This document shows positions 1-8,195 of a stretch of DNA of 48,658 nucleotides, piece by piece (position 1 is the stretch's first letter; each line of letters begins with the position of its first letter). Origin of the DNA: Thermoplasmata archaeon UBA184 (GTDB taxonomy: Archaea > Thermoplasmatota > Thermoplasmata > Lutacidiplasmatales > UBA184); the NCBI GenBank assembly GCA_002495185.1, contig DAEB01000005.1:300-48957 (forward strand). The letters are read 5' to 3'. Made by a program: the position numbers and the translations under genes. A model generated the notes under the pieces. That model ran no database searches. It worked only from the letters and a program-made list of their open reading frames with translations, and was not told the DNA's origin.

Positions 1-386
1 GTCCGCGCATCCTCCCGAAGGCGGGTCCGGTACCGCTCGACCGCCAGCGCCTCCTTCGGGTCGGACCTCTTTCGGTCGAACCGCTGGAGGAGGCCGAGCG
101 TGATGTCGCGGTCCCGGATCCGGCCGACCAAGCGGGAGAGCCGCTTCACGCGCACGTCGAGCGGATGGAGGAGCTCCCGCTCGGCGACCGGAAGGAGCGC
201 CTCCCAGAGGGCGAAGCCCGTTCGAAGACGCCGCATCTGACGATGCAACCGGTGCAGGCTTTCGGGCGGAGGGTGCGGGGAGGAGATGATTCGGTCGACC
301 CAGCGAACCACCTCCTCGAGAAGGGAAGTGACCTCGCGCGCCACCCGCTCGGGGCGCATCGCGGAATCATCGTTGGAAGCGGCCAT
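1..386 (-). CDS. CHAD domain protein, partial (C-terminus beyond the window)
   Basis: The minus strand is open from an ATG at 386 to the window edge (128 codons). The product is rich in Arg, His and acidic residues and shows the typical CHAD pattern: SLHRLHRQMRRLRTGFALWE at about residues 42-61, then KRLSRLVGRIRDRDITLGLL at about 81-100. CHAD (conserved histidine alpha-helical domain) proteins bind polyphosphate through basic helices and often sit beside polyphosphate enzymes, as here with a divergent exopolyphosphatase. A TATA-like stretch lies near 420-430 on the minus strand. The family call is firm; binding of polyphosphate is inferred from family and context. Confidence 0.85.
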   Translation of the reverse strand, partial: MAASNDDSAMRPERVAREVTSLLEEVVRWVDRIISSPHPPPESLHRLHRQMRRLRTGFALWEALLPVAERELLHPLDVRVKRLSRLVGRIRDRDITLGLLQRFDRKRSDPKEALAVERYRTRLREDAR

Positions 387-461
387 GCGGGTTCCGAGCG
401 GGGCACGCCGGGCCCTCCACGTAAATCATTCGGAAGAAGACTTTCGTCCGCCGGGTTTCAC

Positions 462-480
462 CCGAGCGCTATTAGAGCCG
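462..480 (+). promoter_or_regulatory. TATA-like box for the ppx operon
   Basis: The sequence GCTATTAGAGCC at about 466-477 is centred some 27 nt upstream of the ATG at 499. This spacing fits an archaeal box A with transcription starting at or next to the start codon (leaderless mRNA). It supports 499 over the longer upstream reading frame, which would run through the promoter and the divergent CHAD gene. Confidence 0.5.
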
Positions 481-498
481 GAAGACTCTCGGCCCGCA

Positions 499-2058
499 AT
501 GCCTCGCGCCCGGCTCGCCGAGCTCGAGACCGAGTCGTCGAAAAGCCGGGCGGTCCCGACGATCGGAGTGATGGACATCGGGTCGAACACGGCCCGTTGC
601 GTGGTCTTCGAGACTTCGCGCGGCGGCGCGGTCCGCGCGGTGTTCGAGACCAAGGACGCTCCCCGCCTCGGGTCCGGGACCGGCCCGGACGCAAGCCTCT
701 CCCCCGAGGCGATGGTACGGGGGATCGCGACCGCGCGCCGGTTCGCGCGCATCGTCCGGAGCCTCAAGGTGACGCGGACCCTGGCCGTCGCGACGAGCGC
801 CGTCCGGGAGGCGCCGAACGGGTCGGAGTTCGTGCGCGACGTCGCGCGCGCGACGGGCATCTCTCTCCGCACGATCTCAGGAGCGGAGGAGGCCCGCTAC
901 GCGTACCTCGGTGTCGCGAGCGCGTGGCAGCTGTCGAACGACCTCGTCTGTGACCTGGGCGGGGGCTCGCTCCAACTCGCCGAGGTCCGGAACGGCACGC
1001 TCCGCAACTCCGTCAGCCTCCCTCTCGGGGTACTGCGACTGTCCCAGCGGTTCTTCGACCACGACCCTCCGAAGCGACGCGAGTACGATGCTCTCCGTGA
1101 CCACGTCCGGAGCACGCTCGCCTCCGTCCTCGAGGCGTTCGGGGGGCAAGCCTACCGCCTGTTCGGCATCGGAGGGACCGTCCGTTCGCTCGCCCGCGCG
1201 GCGATCGAGTTCCGCGAGTACCCGGTGCGCCGGGTCCATGGCTATCCGCTCTACGAGAACGACATCGACGCCCTCCAGGAGCTCCTGGGGGAGATGACGG
1301 CCGACCGACGCCGCTCGGTCCCGGGAATCGGGAGCGACCGGGCGGACGTCGTTCTCGCGGGAATCGTCGTCTTCTCCGAACTCCTGCGGGCGGTGGAGGT
1401 GGACCGGATCGTGGTCTCGGGGACCGGGATCCGAGAGGGGATCGCTCTCGAATCGCTCGGGGCCAAGCTCCCGGCCCCGTCCGAACTCCTCGCCGAACGG
1501 TCGGCCGCCGCGGCCTCCGAATCGTTCGCGTTTGACCTCTCCCACGGCCAGGAGGTCGCCGACACCGCGTCCTCCCTGTTCGAGGTCCTGGCCCGGCGCT
1601 TCGAGGGAGGTCCGAGCGAGGCTCTCGCGCTTCGGGTCGCTGCCTGGATGCACGACTCGGGGGTCGCCATCGACCTATGGAACCACGCTCGCCACTCCTC
1701 CTACCTCATCCAGAACTACCCGATCTGGGGGCTCGACCAACGCGAGGTCCTCCTCGCGTCGATGGCGGCGTACCTTCACGAGGGGACCTCGGTCCCGTCC
1801 GAGTGGAAGAAGGAGTTCCTTCCGATCATCCAGCCGGCCGACCTCGACCGGGCGGTCGCGCTCGGCGCCATCCTCGGGGCCGCGGAACTCCTCGCGCCTG
1901 TCCGCCCTCGCTTCTCGCTCGCCAGTGACGGAACCTCTCTGGCGGTGAGCTTTTCTACGTCCGCCAATACGACCCTTCCCCCGCGCTGGACGGAGAAGGT
2001 TCGTAAGCCGATGGAACGGGTGTTCGACCTCGAGGTACGGTTCCGCGATGCCTCCTGA
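499..2058 (+). CDS. ppx: Exopolyphosphatase / guanosine pentaphosphate phosphatase (Ppx/GppA) with C-terminal HD domain
   Basis: The 519-residue product hydrolyses terminal phosphates of polyphosphate and may act on pppGpp. The ASKHA-fold ATPase part begins with GVMDIGSNTARCVVFETS near residue 23 and has the second phosphate loop in CDLGGGSLQLAEV and a third motif FGIGGTVRSLAR. The C-terminal third is HD-like (AAWMHDSGVAIDLWNHARHS). Length and architecture match full-size Ppx/GppA. The ATG at 499 is preferred because a TATA-like box lies about 27 nt upstream and 71 further upstream codons overlap the divergent gene. The 3' end overlaps the next kinase gene by 11 nt, which implies translational coupling. 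A start at the internal ATG 571 is possible but would cut close to the first phosphate loop. Confidence 0.93.
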   Translation: MPRARLAELETESSKSRAVPTIGVMDIGSNTARCVVFETSRGGAVRAVFETKDAPRLGSGTGPDASLSPEAMVRGIATARRFARIVRSLKVTRTLAVATSAVREAPNGSEFVRDVARATGISLRTISGAEEARYAYLGVASAWQLSNDLVCDLGGGSLQLAEVRNGTLRNSVSLPLGVLRLSQRFFDHDPPKRREYDALRDHVRSTLASVLEAFGGQAYRLFGIGGTVRSLARAAIEFREYPVRRVHGYPLYENDIDALQELLGEMTADRRRSVPGIGSDRADVVLAGIVVFSELLRAVEVDRIVVSGTGIREGIALESLGAKLPAPSELLAERSAAAASESFAFDLSHGQEVADTASSLFEVLARRFEGGPSEALALRVAAWMHDSGVAIDLWNHARHSSYLIQNYPIWGLDQREVLLASMAAYLHEGTSVPSEWKKEFLPIIQPADLDRAVALGAILGAAELLAPVRPRFSLASDGTSLAVSFSTSANTTLPPRWTEKVRKPMERVFDLEVRFRDAS

Positions 2059-2749
2059 GAACCCTTCCCCCCGGCACGGCTTTCCGGGCCGCCTCTTCGT
2101 CTTCGAGGGCCTGGACGGAAGCGGCAAGTCGACCCAGGCGGCCCTCCTCGGGAAGTGGCTCCGCTCGAAGGGGTACCGGGTCTTCTTCACCGAGTGGAAC
2201 TCCTCCGAGCTCGTCTCGAGCACCATCCGACGCGGAAAGAAGAAGGGGCTTCTGACGCCGACGACGTTCTCGCTCCTCCACGCGGTCGACTTTGCCGACC
2301 GGTTCGAGCGGGTGATCCTGCCGCCGCTTCGGGCCGGCTACCTGGTCGTCTGCGACCGCTACTCGTTCACCGCCTTCGTCCGGGACGCGGCGCGCGGATG
2401 CGACCCCGCGTGGGTCCGGACGATCTACTCGTTCGCCCCGCGACCGGACCGGGTCTTCTACTTCCGCGTCCCGGTCGCCATCACGCTCCGGCGCAAGCTG
2501 GCCTCCCGCCTCAAGATGAACTACTACGAGGCCGGAATGGACCTCGGCCTCTCGGACGACCTCGTCGAGAGCTACACGAAGTTCCAGACGCGGCTCAAGC
2601 GGGAGTACGACCGCCTCGCGAAGGTCGACGAGTTCCGCGTGGTCGACGCAACCCGTCCGGTCGAGGCGATCCAGGCGGAGCTTCGGCGGGACCTACGACC
2701 GATGCTCGCCAAGTTCCCGACGGAGGCGCGGTTGATGCATGACGGATGA
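2048..2749 (+). CDS. Thymidylate-kinase-like P-loop kinase A; candidate polyphosphate/nucleotide kinase
   Basis: The 233-residue P-loop kinase has an intact Walker A (GLDGSGKST, residues 21-29), a DRY motif (VVCDRYSFTAF) and a YYEAGMDLGLS segment shared with the next gene. By sequence it belongs to the thymidylate kinase superfamily, which is related to the PPK2 polyphosphate kinases. It overlaps ppx by 11 nt and the following paralogue by 11 nt, so the three genes form a tight operon. Tandem TMK-like genes beside ppx occur in other archaea and, as I recall, have been proposed as archaeal polyphosphate kinases; I cannot verify that here. It may instead be a true dTMP kinase. The fold is certain, the substrate is not. 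Confidence 0.75.
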   Translation: MPPENPSPRHGFPGRLFVFEGLDGSGKSTQAALLGKWLRSKGYRVFFTEWNSSELVSSTIRRGKKKGLLTPTTFSLLHAVDFADRFERVILPPLRAGYLVVCDRYSFTAFVRDAARGCDPAWVRTIYSFAPRPDRVFYFRVPVAITLRRKLASRLKMNYYEAGMDLGLSDDLVESYTKFQTRLKREYDRLAKVDEFRVVDATRPVEAIQAELRRDLRPMLAKFPTEARLMHDG

Positions 2750-3479
2750 CCGGACGTACGGGACGAGGCTCCCCGGGATGCCCCGGGAGCCGCTCGTCGG
2801 GAAGCTCATCGTCGTCGAGGGGGCGGACGGTTCGGGGCGAACGACCGAGGTCGCGCTCCTGAGAGAGTGGCTCGAGGTCGAGGGTCATGCGGTGGTCGAC
2901 ACCGGCCTCCGCCGTTCCGACCTCGTGAGCGGCGAGATCGACCGCGCGAAGCAGGGCCATACGCTCGCCTCGACCACGATGGCGCTCCTCTACGCGGCGG
3001 ATTTCGCCGACCAGCTCGAGAACAAGATCGTCCCGGCGCTCGCGGCCGGAAGCACGGTCCTCGCCGACCGGTACATCTACACGCTGATGGCCCGGGCCGC
3101 GGTCCGCGGCGCCTCGCGGGACTACGCCCGTCGCCTCTACCAGTTCGCGGTCCGTCCCGACCTGATCGTCTTCCTGGACGCGCGGCCCGAGATCCTTCTC
3201 CATCGGTCGATCGGGAAGTACGGCTCGCTCGACTACTGGGAGTCGGGGATGGACCTCTGCCTCTCGCGGGACCTCTTCGAGAGCTTCTTCCTCTACCAGG
3301 ACCTCCTCTCGAAGGAGTTCGACTGGATGCGCTCGAAGTACGGGTTCAAGAACGTGGACGCGAACCGGATGCCCGAGCAGGTCCACGTGGACGTCCAGAG
3401 GCTGGTCGCGCCGCTCTACGGCAAGAGGTTTGTCCCGTCCCCCGCGACCACCCCGGCCGGCGTCCGCGGTCCGGGCTAG
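2739..3479 (+). CDS. Thymidylate-kinase-like P-loop protein B with altered Walker A lysine
   Basis: The 246-residue paralogue of the preceding kinase has the P-loop GADGSGRTT (residues 28-36), in which the almost invariant Walker A lysine is arginine (R34). The DRY motif (VLADRYIYTLM) and the shared YWESGMDLCLS segment are kept. Loss of the lysine usually impairs ATP hydrolysis, so this protein may be a regulatory or scaffold partner of kinase A, or may use a different phosphate donor. It overlaps kinase A by 11 nt, which favours stoichiometric synthesis of a heteromer. The upstream ATG at 2739 is used; the internal ATG at residue 14 would also retain the whole domain. Confidence 0.75.
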   Translation: MTDDRTYGTRLPGMPREPLVGKLIVVEGADGSGRTTEVALLREWLEVEGHAVVDTGLRRSDLVSGEIDRAKQGHTLASTTMALLYAADFADQLENKIVPALAAGSTVLADRYIYTLMARAAVRGASRDYARRLYQFAVRPDLIVFLDARPEILLHRSIGKYGSLDYWESGMDLCLSRDLFESFFLYQDLLSKEFDWMRSKYGFKNVDANRMPEQVHVDVQRLVAPLYGKRFVPSPATTPAGVRGPG

Positions 3480-3504
3480 GCTAGCCTCGCCGGGCGCGTC
3501 GTCG

Positions 3505-4041
3505 TTAGTGTCGTCCGTTCGCGAGCTGCTTTCGGGTCAGGAGCCAGACGAGGCGAGCGGAACCGGGCCGCACGGAGTTCGAGAACTCGAGGCAGACGGC
3601 CCCGCCCTTCGTGAGGTGGACGACGGACAGGCCCTCCCCGGTCAGCGCCTCGCCGACGAACTCCGCGAGGGTCGGCTCGTGACCGACGATCACGACCGTC
3701 TCGCGCGGACGGGCGGTCCGCCGGAGGCGGTCGAAGATCGGGGTCGCGAGGTTCCCCGGCGCGAGCTCCTCCCACGTTTCGGGGTCCGGGGCCTTTTCGA
3801 GCTCGCGGCGGATGAGCTCAGCGGTACGCAGCGCCCGGTCGGCCGAGCTCGAGACGAGTCGGTCCGCAGACCGGACGACGGTCGCGAGCCCTCGAGCCGC
3901 GCGTTTCGTCTCCGCCTCGCCCTTTCGGGTCAGAGGACGGAGGTCGTCGTCGGGCCACCGGGCCGGGTCCCGGACCTCGGCGGGGCCATGGCGGACCGCG
4001 ACCACGCGGATTCGGTTCGGAGGAGTCTGTCTACGCGGCAC
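3505..4041 (-). CDS. sixA: SixA-type histidine phosphatase
   Basis: The 178-residue histidine phosphatase superfamily protein carries the catalytic RHG motif at residues 17-19 (VVAVRHGPAEV), a second catalytic histidine in VIVGHEPTL, and the supporting SSSADRALRTAELI segment. SixA enzymes dephosphorylate phosphohistidine on signalling proteins. It is convergent with the kinase operon (25-nt gap) and lies downstream of the phoU-like gene on the same strand, so it belongs to the phosphate block by position. The start is GTG 4041; an AT-rich stretch (ATTTTGTAC) near 4077 could be its promoter. Its phosphatase fold is clear; the target is unknown. Confidence 0.85.
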   Translation of the reverse strand: MPRRQTPPNRIRVVAVRHGPAEVRDPARWPDDDLRPLTRKGEAETKRAARGLATVVRSADRLVSSSADRALRTAELIRRELEKAPDPETWEELAPGNLATPIFDRLRRTARPRETVVIVGHEPTLAEFVGEALTGEGLSVVHLTKGGAVCLEFSNSVRPGSARLVWLLTRKQLANGRH

Positions 4042-4114
4042 AGCCGGAAGGGGGCAGGGAACCAGCCAAGGAGGTACAAAATCCCTGCGGAGACCGCCCC
4101 CGCAGGCTCGGACT

Positions 4115-5152
4115 CTATGTAGACGGCGCCGCGGCTACGGTGGACCGTCGCCGGGAGGCCGCCGGTTCCGGCGTGCACCGGTCGAGCGCGACCTGGGCGA
4201 TGTCCTGGGCATAGGCGATCGTCCGGTTGATCGACTCGAGGATCCGCGTCACGGCTGCCGCGGTAGCGGGCGGCATCGTCCCGCCCCCGACCGCAGGCAG
4301 GAGGCGGTCGGCGAGAGCACGACCGGACGCTTGCAGAGCCTCCCCGAGGTCCAGGAGGTCGTTCGCGGATCCGCCGTCGTCCGCCGCGAGAACCCCTTCG
4401 AGATGGGACATCGCCTGCTGGTGGAACTGCCGGAGCGTGGTCGCCGGGCCGGTGCCGTTCGGAAGGTCGACGAGGAGCCGCCCCGCTTCGCCGATGACAA
4501 CCGCGTGGTCGGCGATCCGTTCGAGGCTGCGAGCCGTGGTCCAGAGGCCGAGAGACCCGGACCCCCGCTCGGACGACCCCAATCGGATCGCCGCCACCCG
4601 CTGTACGTACCACGCCTCTCGGTCGATCTCGTCGTCCCGCCGCTCCCAGTACCCGTCCTCGAGGAACGGGAGCTGCGACCAGCTTTCGACGGCCTCCCGA
4701 TGGAAGTCGGCCACCATCCGTCCCATCCGGGCGATCCGCTGGTCGAGCGGGATCGGGCTCTCGAACGCGAGGTCCCGAAGGAGGATCACGCCGGGCTCGT
4801 CCGAGAGGATCTCGGGCTGGCGGGTCCTCCGGCAGAAGGTTCGGATCACCTCGCGGGTCCTGGCGGAGACCGTAGGGCGTTCTCGGATCGCGAACTCCCG
4901 GGCACCGGCGAGGTAGCCACCGAGCAGCCGACGGAACAGATGCTCGGGAGCTTCGCCCCGGCCCACATCGATGCTCGCCAACTCGAGAGGGGTTGTCCCG
5001 CCGGTCGTTTCGTCGGTGGCTCGTGCCACGGAGGCCGGTCGGCTCTGCCGGGGAGCGCGGGCCCCTGACGAGGGAGTAAGGAGCGTCTCTGCGGGGGCGC
5101 GAGCCGCGCGGCCCGTCGTCGATGTGTCCGTCCCTTCGATTCTCGGTTTCAT
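4115..5152 (-). CDS. phoU: PhoU-like phosphate signalling regulator lacking the usual N-terminal AbrB domain
   Basis: The 345-residue protein aligns by eye with archaeal PhoU-family regulators. It has the linker LFRRLLGGYLAGAREFAIRE at about residues 75-94, two PhoU-type three-helix repeats with the metal-binding pattern ARSLERIADHAVVIGEAG near residue 215, and a C-terminal RTIAYAQDIAQVALDR. Archaeal relatives usually begin with a SpoVT/AbrB DNA-binding domain. Here the first ~60 residues are a Thr/Ala/Ser/Pro/Arg-rich, probably disordered segment. The ATG at 5152 is chosen because the TATA box lies at 5177-5184; an in-frame GTG at 5173 would fall next to that box. PhoU proteins restrain phosphate uptake and influence polyphosphate levels, which fits the neighbours. 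Confidence 0.8.
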   Translation of the reverse strand: MKPRIEGTDTSTTGRAARAPAETLLTPSSGARAPRQSRPASVARATDETTGGTTPLELASIDVGRGEAPEHLFRRLLGGYLAGAREFAIRERPTVSARTREVIRTFCRRTRQPEILSDEPGVILLRDLAFESPIPLDQRIARMGRMVADFHREAVESWSQLPFLEDGYWERRDDEIDREAWYVQRVAAIRLGSSERGSGSLGLWTTARSLERIADHAVVIGEAGRLLVDLPNGTGPATTLRQFHQQAMSHLEGVLAADDGGSANDLLDLGEALQASGRALADRLLPAVGGGTMPPATAAAVTRILESINRTIAYAQDIAQVALDRCTPEPAASRRRSTVAAAPST

Positions 5153-5173
5153 CTCTGGAACGATGTCCCGCAC

Positions 5174-5186
5174 CGCATATATAGAG
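5174..5186 (-). promoter_or_regulatory. TATA box of the phoU-like gene
   Basis: On the minus strand CTCTATATATG lies about 26-28 nt upstream of the ATG at 5152. The surrounding 5174-5222 is strikingly AT-rich in a GC-rich region. The geometry predicts a leaderless transcript and fixes the translation start. Confidence 0.7.
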
Positions 5187-5342
5187 TTTGGATTTAGACT
5201 ATAGTTAACACAATAGCTATTGTTCCGCGTCGCTCGGCCTCTGCCGGTGAGCGGGAGACCTGCTCATCCCTATGTCGGCCCCCCGGTACCCACCCGGAAC
5301 GAGGTTCCATATCCCGCGGCGGCATCCACACTCGGTCGTTCG

Positions 5343-5906
5343 ATGGCGACCCCGCGTCGGTTTGCCCGGTTCCGACCCTCGGAAGGCGAGGTCGGCGGTC
5401 GTCGGGTGTGGTCGGTCCCGAAGGCGGGGCTCTGCATTTCGGTGTTCCTTCTGGTCGGGGACCCGAAGAACCCCAACCTGGTCGTCCTCGGTCGGCCGTC
5501 CCCTTCGGCCCCTTGGTCCGAGATCGGGAACCTCGAGCCCGCCTCGCTCGCATCCCTCCAGGAACGTTGGCTCCTCCCCGCCTCGCATCTGGTCGAGCTC
5601 GAAAGTCCCCGTGCTGCGGCCGAACGCGTCGCGCTCGAGCAGCTCAGCCTCGAGCATGTCGAGCTTCGGGGGCCCGAGGTGTTCTCCGAGGCGTACCCGT
5701 CCCCGAACCGCCCCGAAGAGGGGTCGCACTGGGACCTCGAGTTCCTCTTCCGCGCCGACTGGCCGCACGGCCGGGAGCTCCACTCGCCCGTCTTCAAGGA
5801 GCTCCGACTGATCGACACCCGGACGATCGGAGCGAACAACCTCGGGCGCAGCCACGGAGACATTCTGATCCACGCCGGCTACCCGCTCGGCGCGCGCATG
5901 ACCTGA
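5343..5906 (+). CDS. Nudix-like domain protein with degenerate Nudix box
   Basis: The 187-residue product begins at ATG 5343 and resembles archaeal Nudix-family proteins: a beta strand segment LCISVFLLVGDPKNPNLVVL, then a helix region ESPRAAAERVALEQLSLEH where a canonical Nudix box (GX5EX7REUXEEXGU) would lie, and a C-terminal HWDLEFLFRADW strand. The key EXXEE glutamates are not in the expected spacing, so pyrophosphohydrolase activity is doubtful. The reading frame extends upstream to 5220, but that part is low-complexity and runs into the phoU promoter. It may be a binding protein derived from a Nudix fold. Confidence 0.55.
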   Translation: MATPRRFARFRPSEGEVGGRRVWSVPKAGLCISVFLLVGDPKNPNLVVLGRPSPSAPWSEIGNLEPASLASLQERWLLPASHLVELESPRAAAERVALEQLSLEHVELRGPEVFSEAYPSPNRPEEGSHWDLEFLFRADWPHGRELHSPVFKELRLIDTRTIGANNLGRSHGDILIHAGYPLGARMT

Positions 5907-5998
5907 GGAAGGTCGTCCGTCCTCGGTTCGCTCGGGGAGCATCCCGGCGGGGACGGGCGGTCTCGAACCGTTAAGCGGAGCCGGGAGCATCGGTTCCC

Positions 5999-6670
5999 AT
6001 GAAGTATCGACGCGAGTGCGGCCGATGTCACACGCCCCTCGCCCCGGAGGGTCCAGCCTACATCTGTGCGAACGAGTGCTCGTATTGCCCCACGTGCTAT
6101 CGTCACCTCCAATTCGCGTGTTCCAACTGCTCGGGCGAGCTCGTCCGACGCCCGAGGCCCAGAGCCATCCGGCCGGTCGGGGAGGCGGCCGTTCCCGCGC
6201 CCGACCCCGAGGTCCGGGTCCGCCGGGCGACGGCGGCGGACATTGAGAAGGTCGGGCCGCTCTTTGACGGATACCGGCAATTCTACGAGCAGTCGTCCGA
6301 CCGGGCCGCGTCCGACCGGTTCCTCCGGGAGCGATTCTCCCGAGACGAGTCGGTCATTCTGGTCGCCGACCACCAAGGGGCGATCGTCGGGTTCGTGCAG
6401 TTCTACCCCCTCTTCTCGTCGATCTCCCTGGGCCGCGTCTACCTACTGAACGACCTCTACGTCGACCCGTCGCACCGCCGCCGAGGCGTCGGGCGCCTCC
6501 TCCTCGACGCGGCTCGAGAGTTCGGGCGGCGGGAGGGAGCGCACTACCTCGAGCTCTCGACCGCCGTCGACAACCCCGCCCAGCGCCTCTACGAATCGTG
6601 CGGCTGGGTGCTGGACCGGGGGTTCCTCTACTACGAGCTCCCGCTCCCGGTGCCCACCCAGGGACCCTAG
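5999..6670 (+). CDS. DUF1272-type zinc finger fused to GNAT N-acetyltransferase
   Basis: The 223-residue protein has two parts. Residues 1-50 form a Cys-rich treble of CxxC pairs (ECGRCHTPL, CANECSYCPTCYRH, CSNCSGELVRRPR) typical of DUF1272. Residues 72-215 form a GNAT domain with the acetyl-CoA loop RRRGVGRLLL after VYLLNDLYVDP and the late motif NPAQRLYESCGW. GNAT enzymes transfer acetyl groups to amines; the substrate is unknown. A TTAAG-type TATA signal at about 5969-5978 lies roughly 26 nt before the ATG, which suggests a leaderless transcript. Both domains are in one uninterrupted frame. Confidence 0.85.
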   Translation: MKYRRECGRCHTPLAPEGPAYICANECSYCPTCYRHLQFACSNCSGELVRRPRPRAIRPVGEAAVPAPDPEVRVRRATAADIEKVGPLFDGYRQFYEQSSDRAASDRFLRERFSRDESVILVADHQGAIVGFVQFYPLFSSISLGRVYLLNDLYVDPSHRRRGVGRLLLDAAREFGRREGAHYLELSTAVDNPAQRLYESCGWVLDRGFLYYELPLPVPTQGP

Positions 6671-6703
6671 AGGGGCAAGGTTCGCGCGAGAAAGGGCGGG
6701 TCG

Positions 6704-7936
6704 CTACGGACGGAGGTGGAGCACCCGACCGTCCCGGATCGTCGCTCGCACACGCGTGAACGCGAGCGGGTGCTCTCTCGGGTCGGCGTCCAGGACGGTG
6801 AGGTTCGCGCGCGCCCCGGGAACCACAGTGCCCACCGAGCCCCCGACTCCGAACCTTCCCGCGGGGCCGGTCGTCAGCATTCGCAGGACCTCGACCCCCT
6901 CGAGGCCGCACCGGGAGAGCGCGAGGAACTCGTCCTCGGTCGTGTGGTCGGTCATGTAGCCGACGTCGGTCCCGAACAGGAGCTCACCTCCCAACGAACG
7001 GAACCGGCGGACGACGTCGTAGATGGGCTCGAGGTAGCTCGCGTCCGGACTCACCGTGTCGGCGAACATCTTGAGCGTCGGAATCATCACCATCCGATGG
7101 TCGACCATCGCCCCCAGCACGGACGCGTCAATCCCCTGGGTCGCGTCGGGGGGGTGGGCGAGGACGTCGACCCCGGAGTGGAGCGCCACGCGCGTGCCCT
7201 CGAGGTTGGAGGGATGGCTGAAGGCGAGACGTCCCGCCGCATGCGCGGATTCGACTGCGGACCGCGCGATCGGTTCCGGCATCGTTCGGACCGTCCCCCG
7301 AGCGACGTACGACCCGGTGAACAACTTCACGAGGTCGGCACCGCGGGCGAGGTTGCGTCGGACCACCCATCGGGCCGCTCGCGCGGTCGACGGTTGCGGG
7401 AGGAATGGTCGATACCAGAACGGCAGGCTCTCGCGAAGGTAGTAGGGGATGCCTTTCGGAGGATAGATTCCCGTACCCGCGGTGTAGATCGATGGTCCCA
7501 GTACCTGCCCGGAGTCAATTCGCCGACGCAGGGTGAGAGTGACCCGGGGGTCGGAGCCGAGGTCGACGACCGTCGTGAACCCGCGGCTCGTGAACATGTC
7601 GTGAAGATGCGCGTCGAGGACCACCGCCGCCCGGCGCGCGGGAGCCCTCCACTTCGCCTCCGTGAAGTGCACGTGCGCGTTCCAGAATCCGGCGGTGACG
7701 ACTCGCCCCTCTCCCGGAATGACCTGGGCATTCGGGGGAATGCGCGCGTCGGGTTCCACGACCAGGATCCGCCCGTCGCCGATGAGGACGGTCGCTCGTT
7801 CGACCGGGGGAAGTTCGGGCGACGGGAGGACGCGCGCATTCTGGATCACGAGCTCGGCCCTCGTTCGAGAGGAGGGCAGGTCGTGCGCGGTCGCTCCGCC
7901 TCCGGGCCTGTCCGGCACCGCCGACGGCTTACTCAC
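6704..7936 (-). CDS. Metal-dependent amidohydrolase (imidazolonepropionase-like family)
   Basis: The 410-residue TIM-barrel hydrolase shows the metal-ligand set of the amidohydrolase superfamily: HxH in FWNAHVHFTEA, a Lys in LVKLFTGSY, His in LAFSHPSNLEG and VLAHPPDATQ, and Asp in LLFGTDVGYM. The small beta domain is split between the N-terminus (AELVIQNARVLPS) and the C-terminus (ANLTVLDADPREHPL), as usual. It hydrolyses an amide, lactam or ester bond in an unknown substrate. The GTG at 7936 is the first start; the first ~30 residues are poorly conserved in character, so a later start is possible. It stands alone on the minus strand. Confidence 0.85.
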   Translation of the reverse strand: MSKPSAVPDRPGGGATAHDLPSSRTRAELVIQNARVLPSPELPPVERATVLIGDGRILVVEPDARIPPNAQVIPGEGRVVTAGFWNAHVHFTEAKWRAPARRAAVVLDAHLHDMFTSRGFTTVVDLGSDPRVTLTLRRRIDSGQVLGPSIYTAGTGIYPPKGIPYYLRESLPFWYRPFLPQPSTARAARWVVRRNLARGADLVKLFTGSYVARGTVRTMPEPIARSAVESAHAAGRLAFSHPSNLEGTRVALHSGVDVLAHPPDATQGIDASVLGAMVDHRMVMIPTLKMFADTVSPDASYLEPIYDVVRRFRSLGGELLFGTDVGYMTDHTTEDEFLALSRCGLEGVEVLRMLTTGPAGRFGVGGSVGTVVPGARANLTVLDADPREHPLAFTRVRATIRDGRVLHLRP

Positions 7937-8195
7937 GCGATTTCGAGGGGAAGCCTTGTCAAAACCCTTACCGCGCGGCGCGGGCAGGAACGCGGTCTGC
8001 GCTCTCGGTGCAGGGTCAATGTCGTTGCTAGGGCAAGGTCGCGGACTTTCTCACGTGGGACAAGCGGGAGGTCCGGACGACCCAATTTACCGACGTAACC
8101 TGCTCTTCTTTCGAAACGGAATGGGTAGGGAACCTCCGAAGGGCCTCAGAAGAATCTAATAACCCCGCGGAGGTCGAACGGCGGAGGCGCAGAGC

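Noticed and set aside
3430..4122. Long plus-strand reading frame of 230 codons over sixA
   Set aside because: It is the antisense of sixA, whose motifs are clear; the composition is that of a shadow frame in GC-rich DNA.
6716..8098. 460-codon plus-strand frame opposite the amidohydrolase
   Set aside because: It translates to Arg/Pro/Gly-rich text with no family pattern; the minus-strand gene has all metal ligands.
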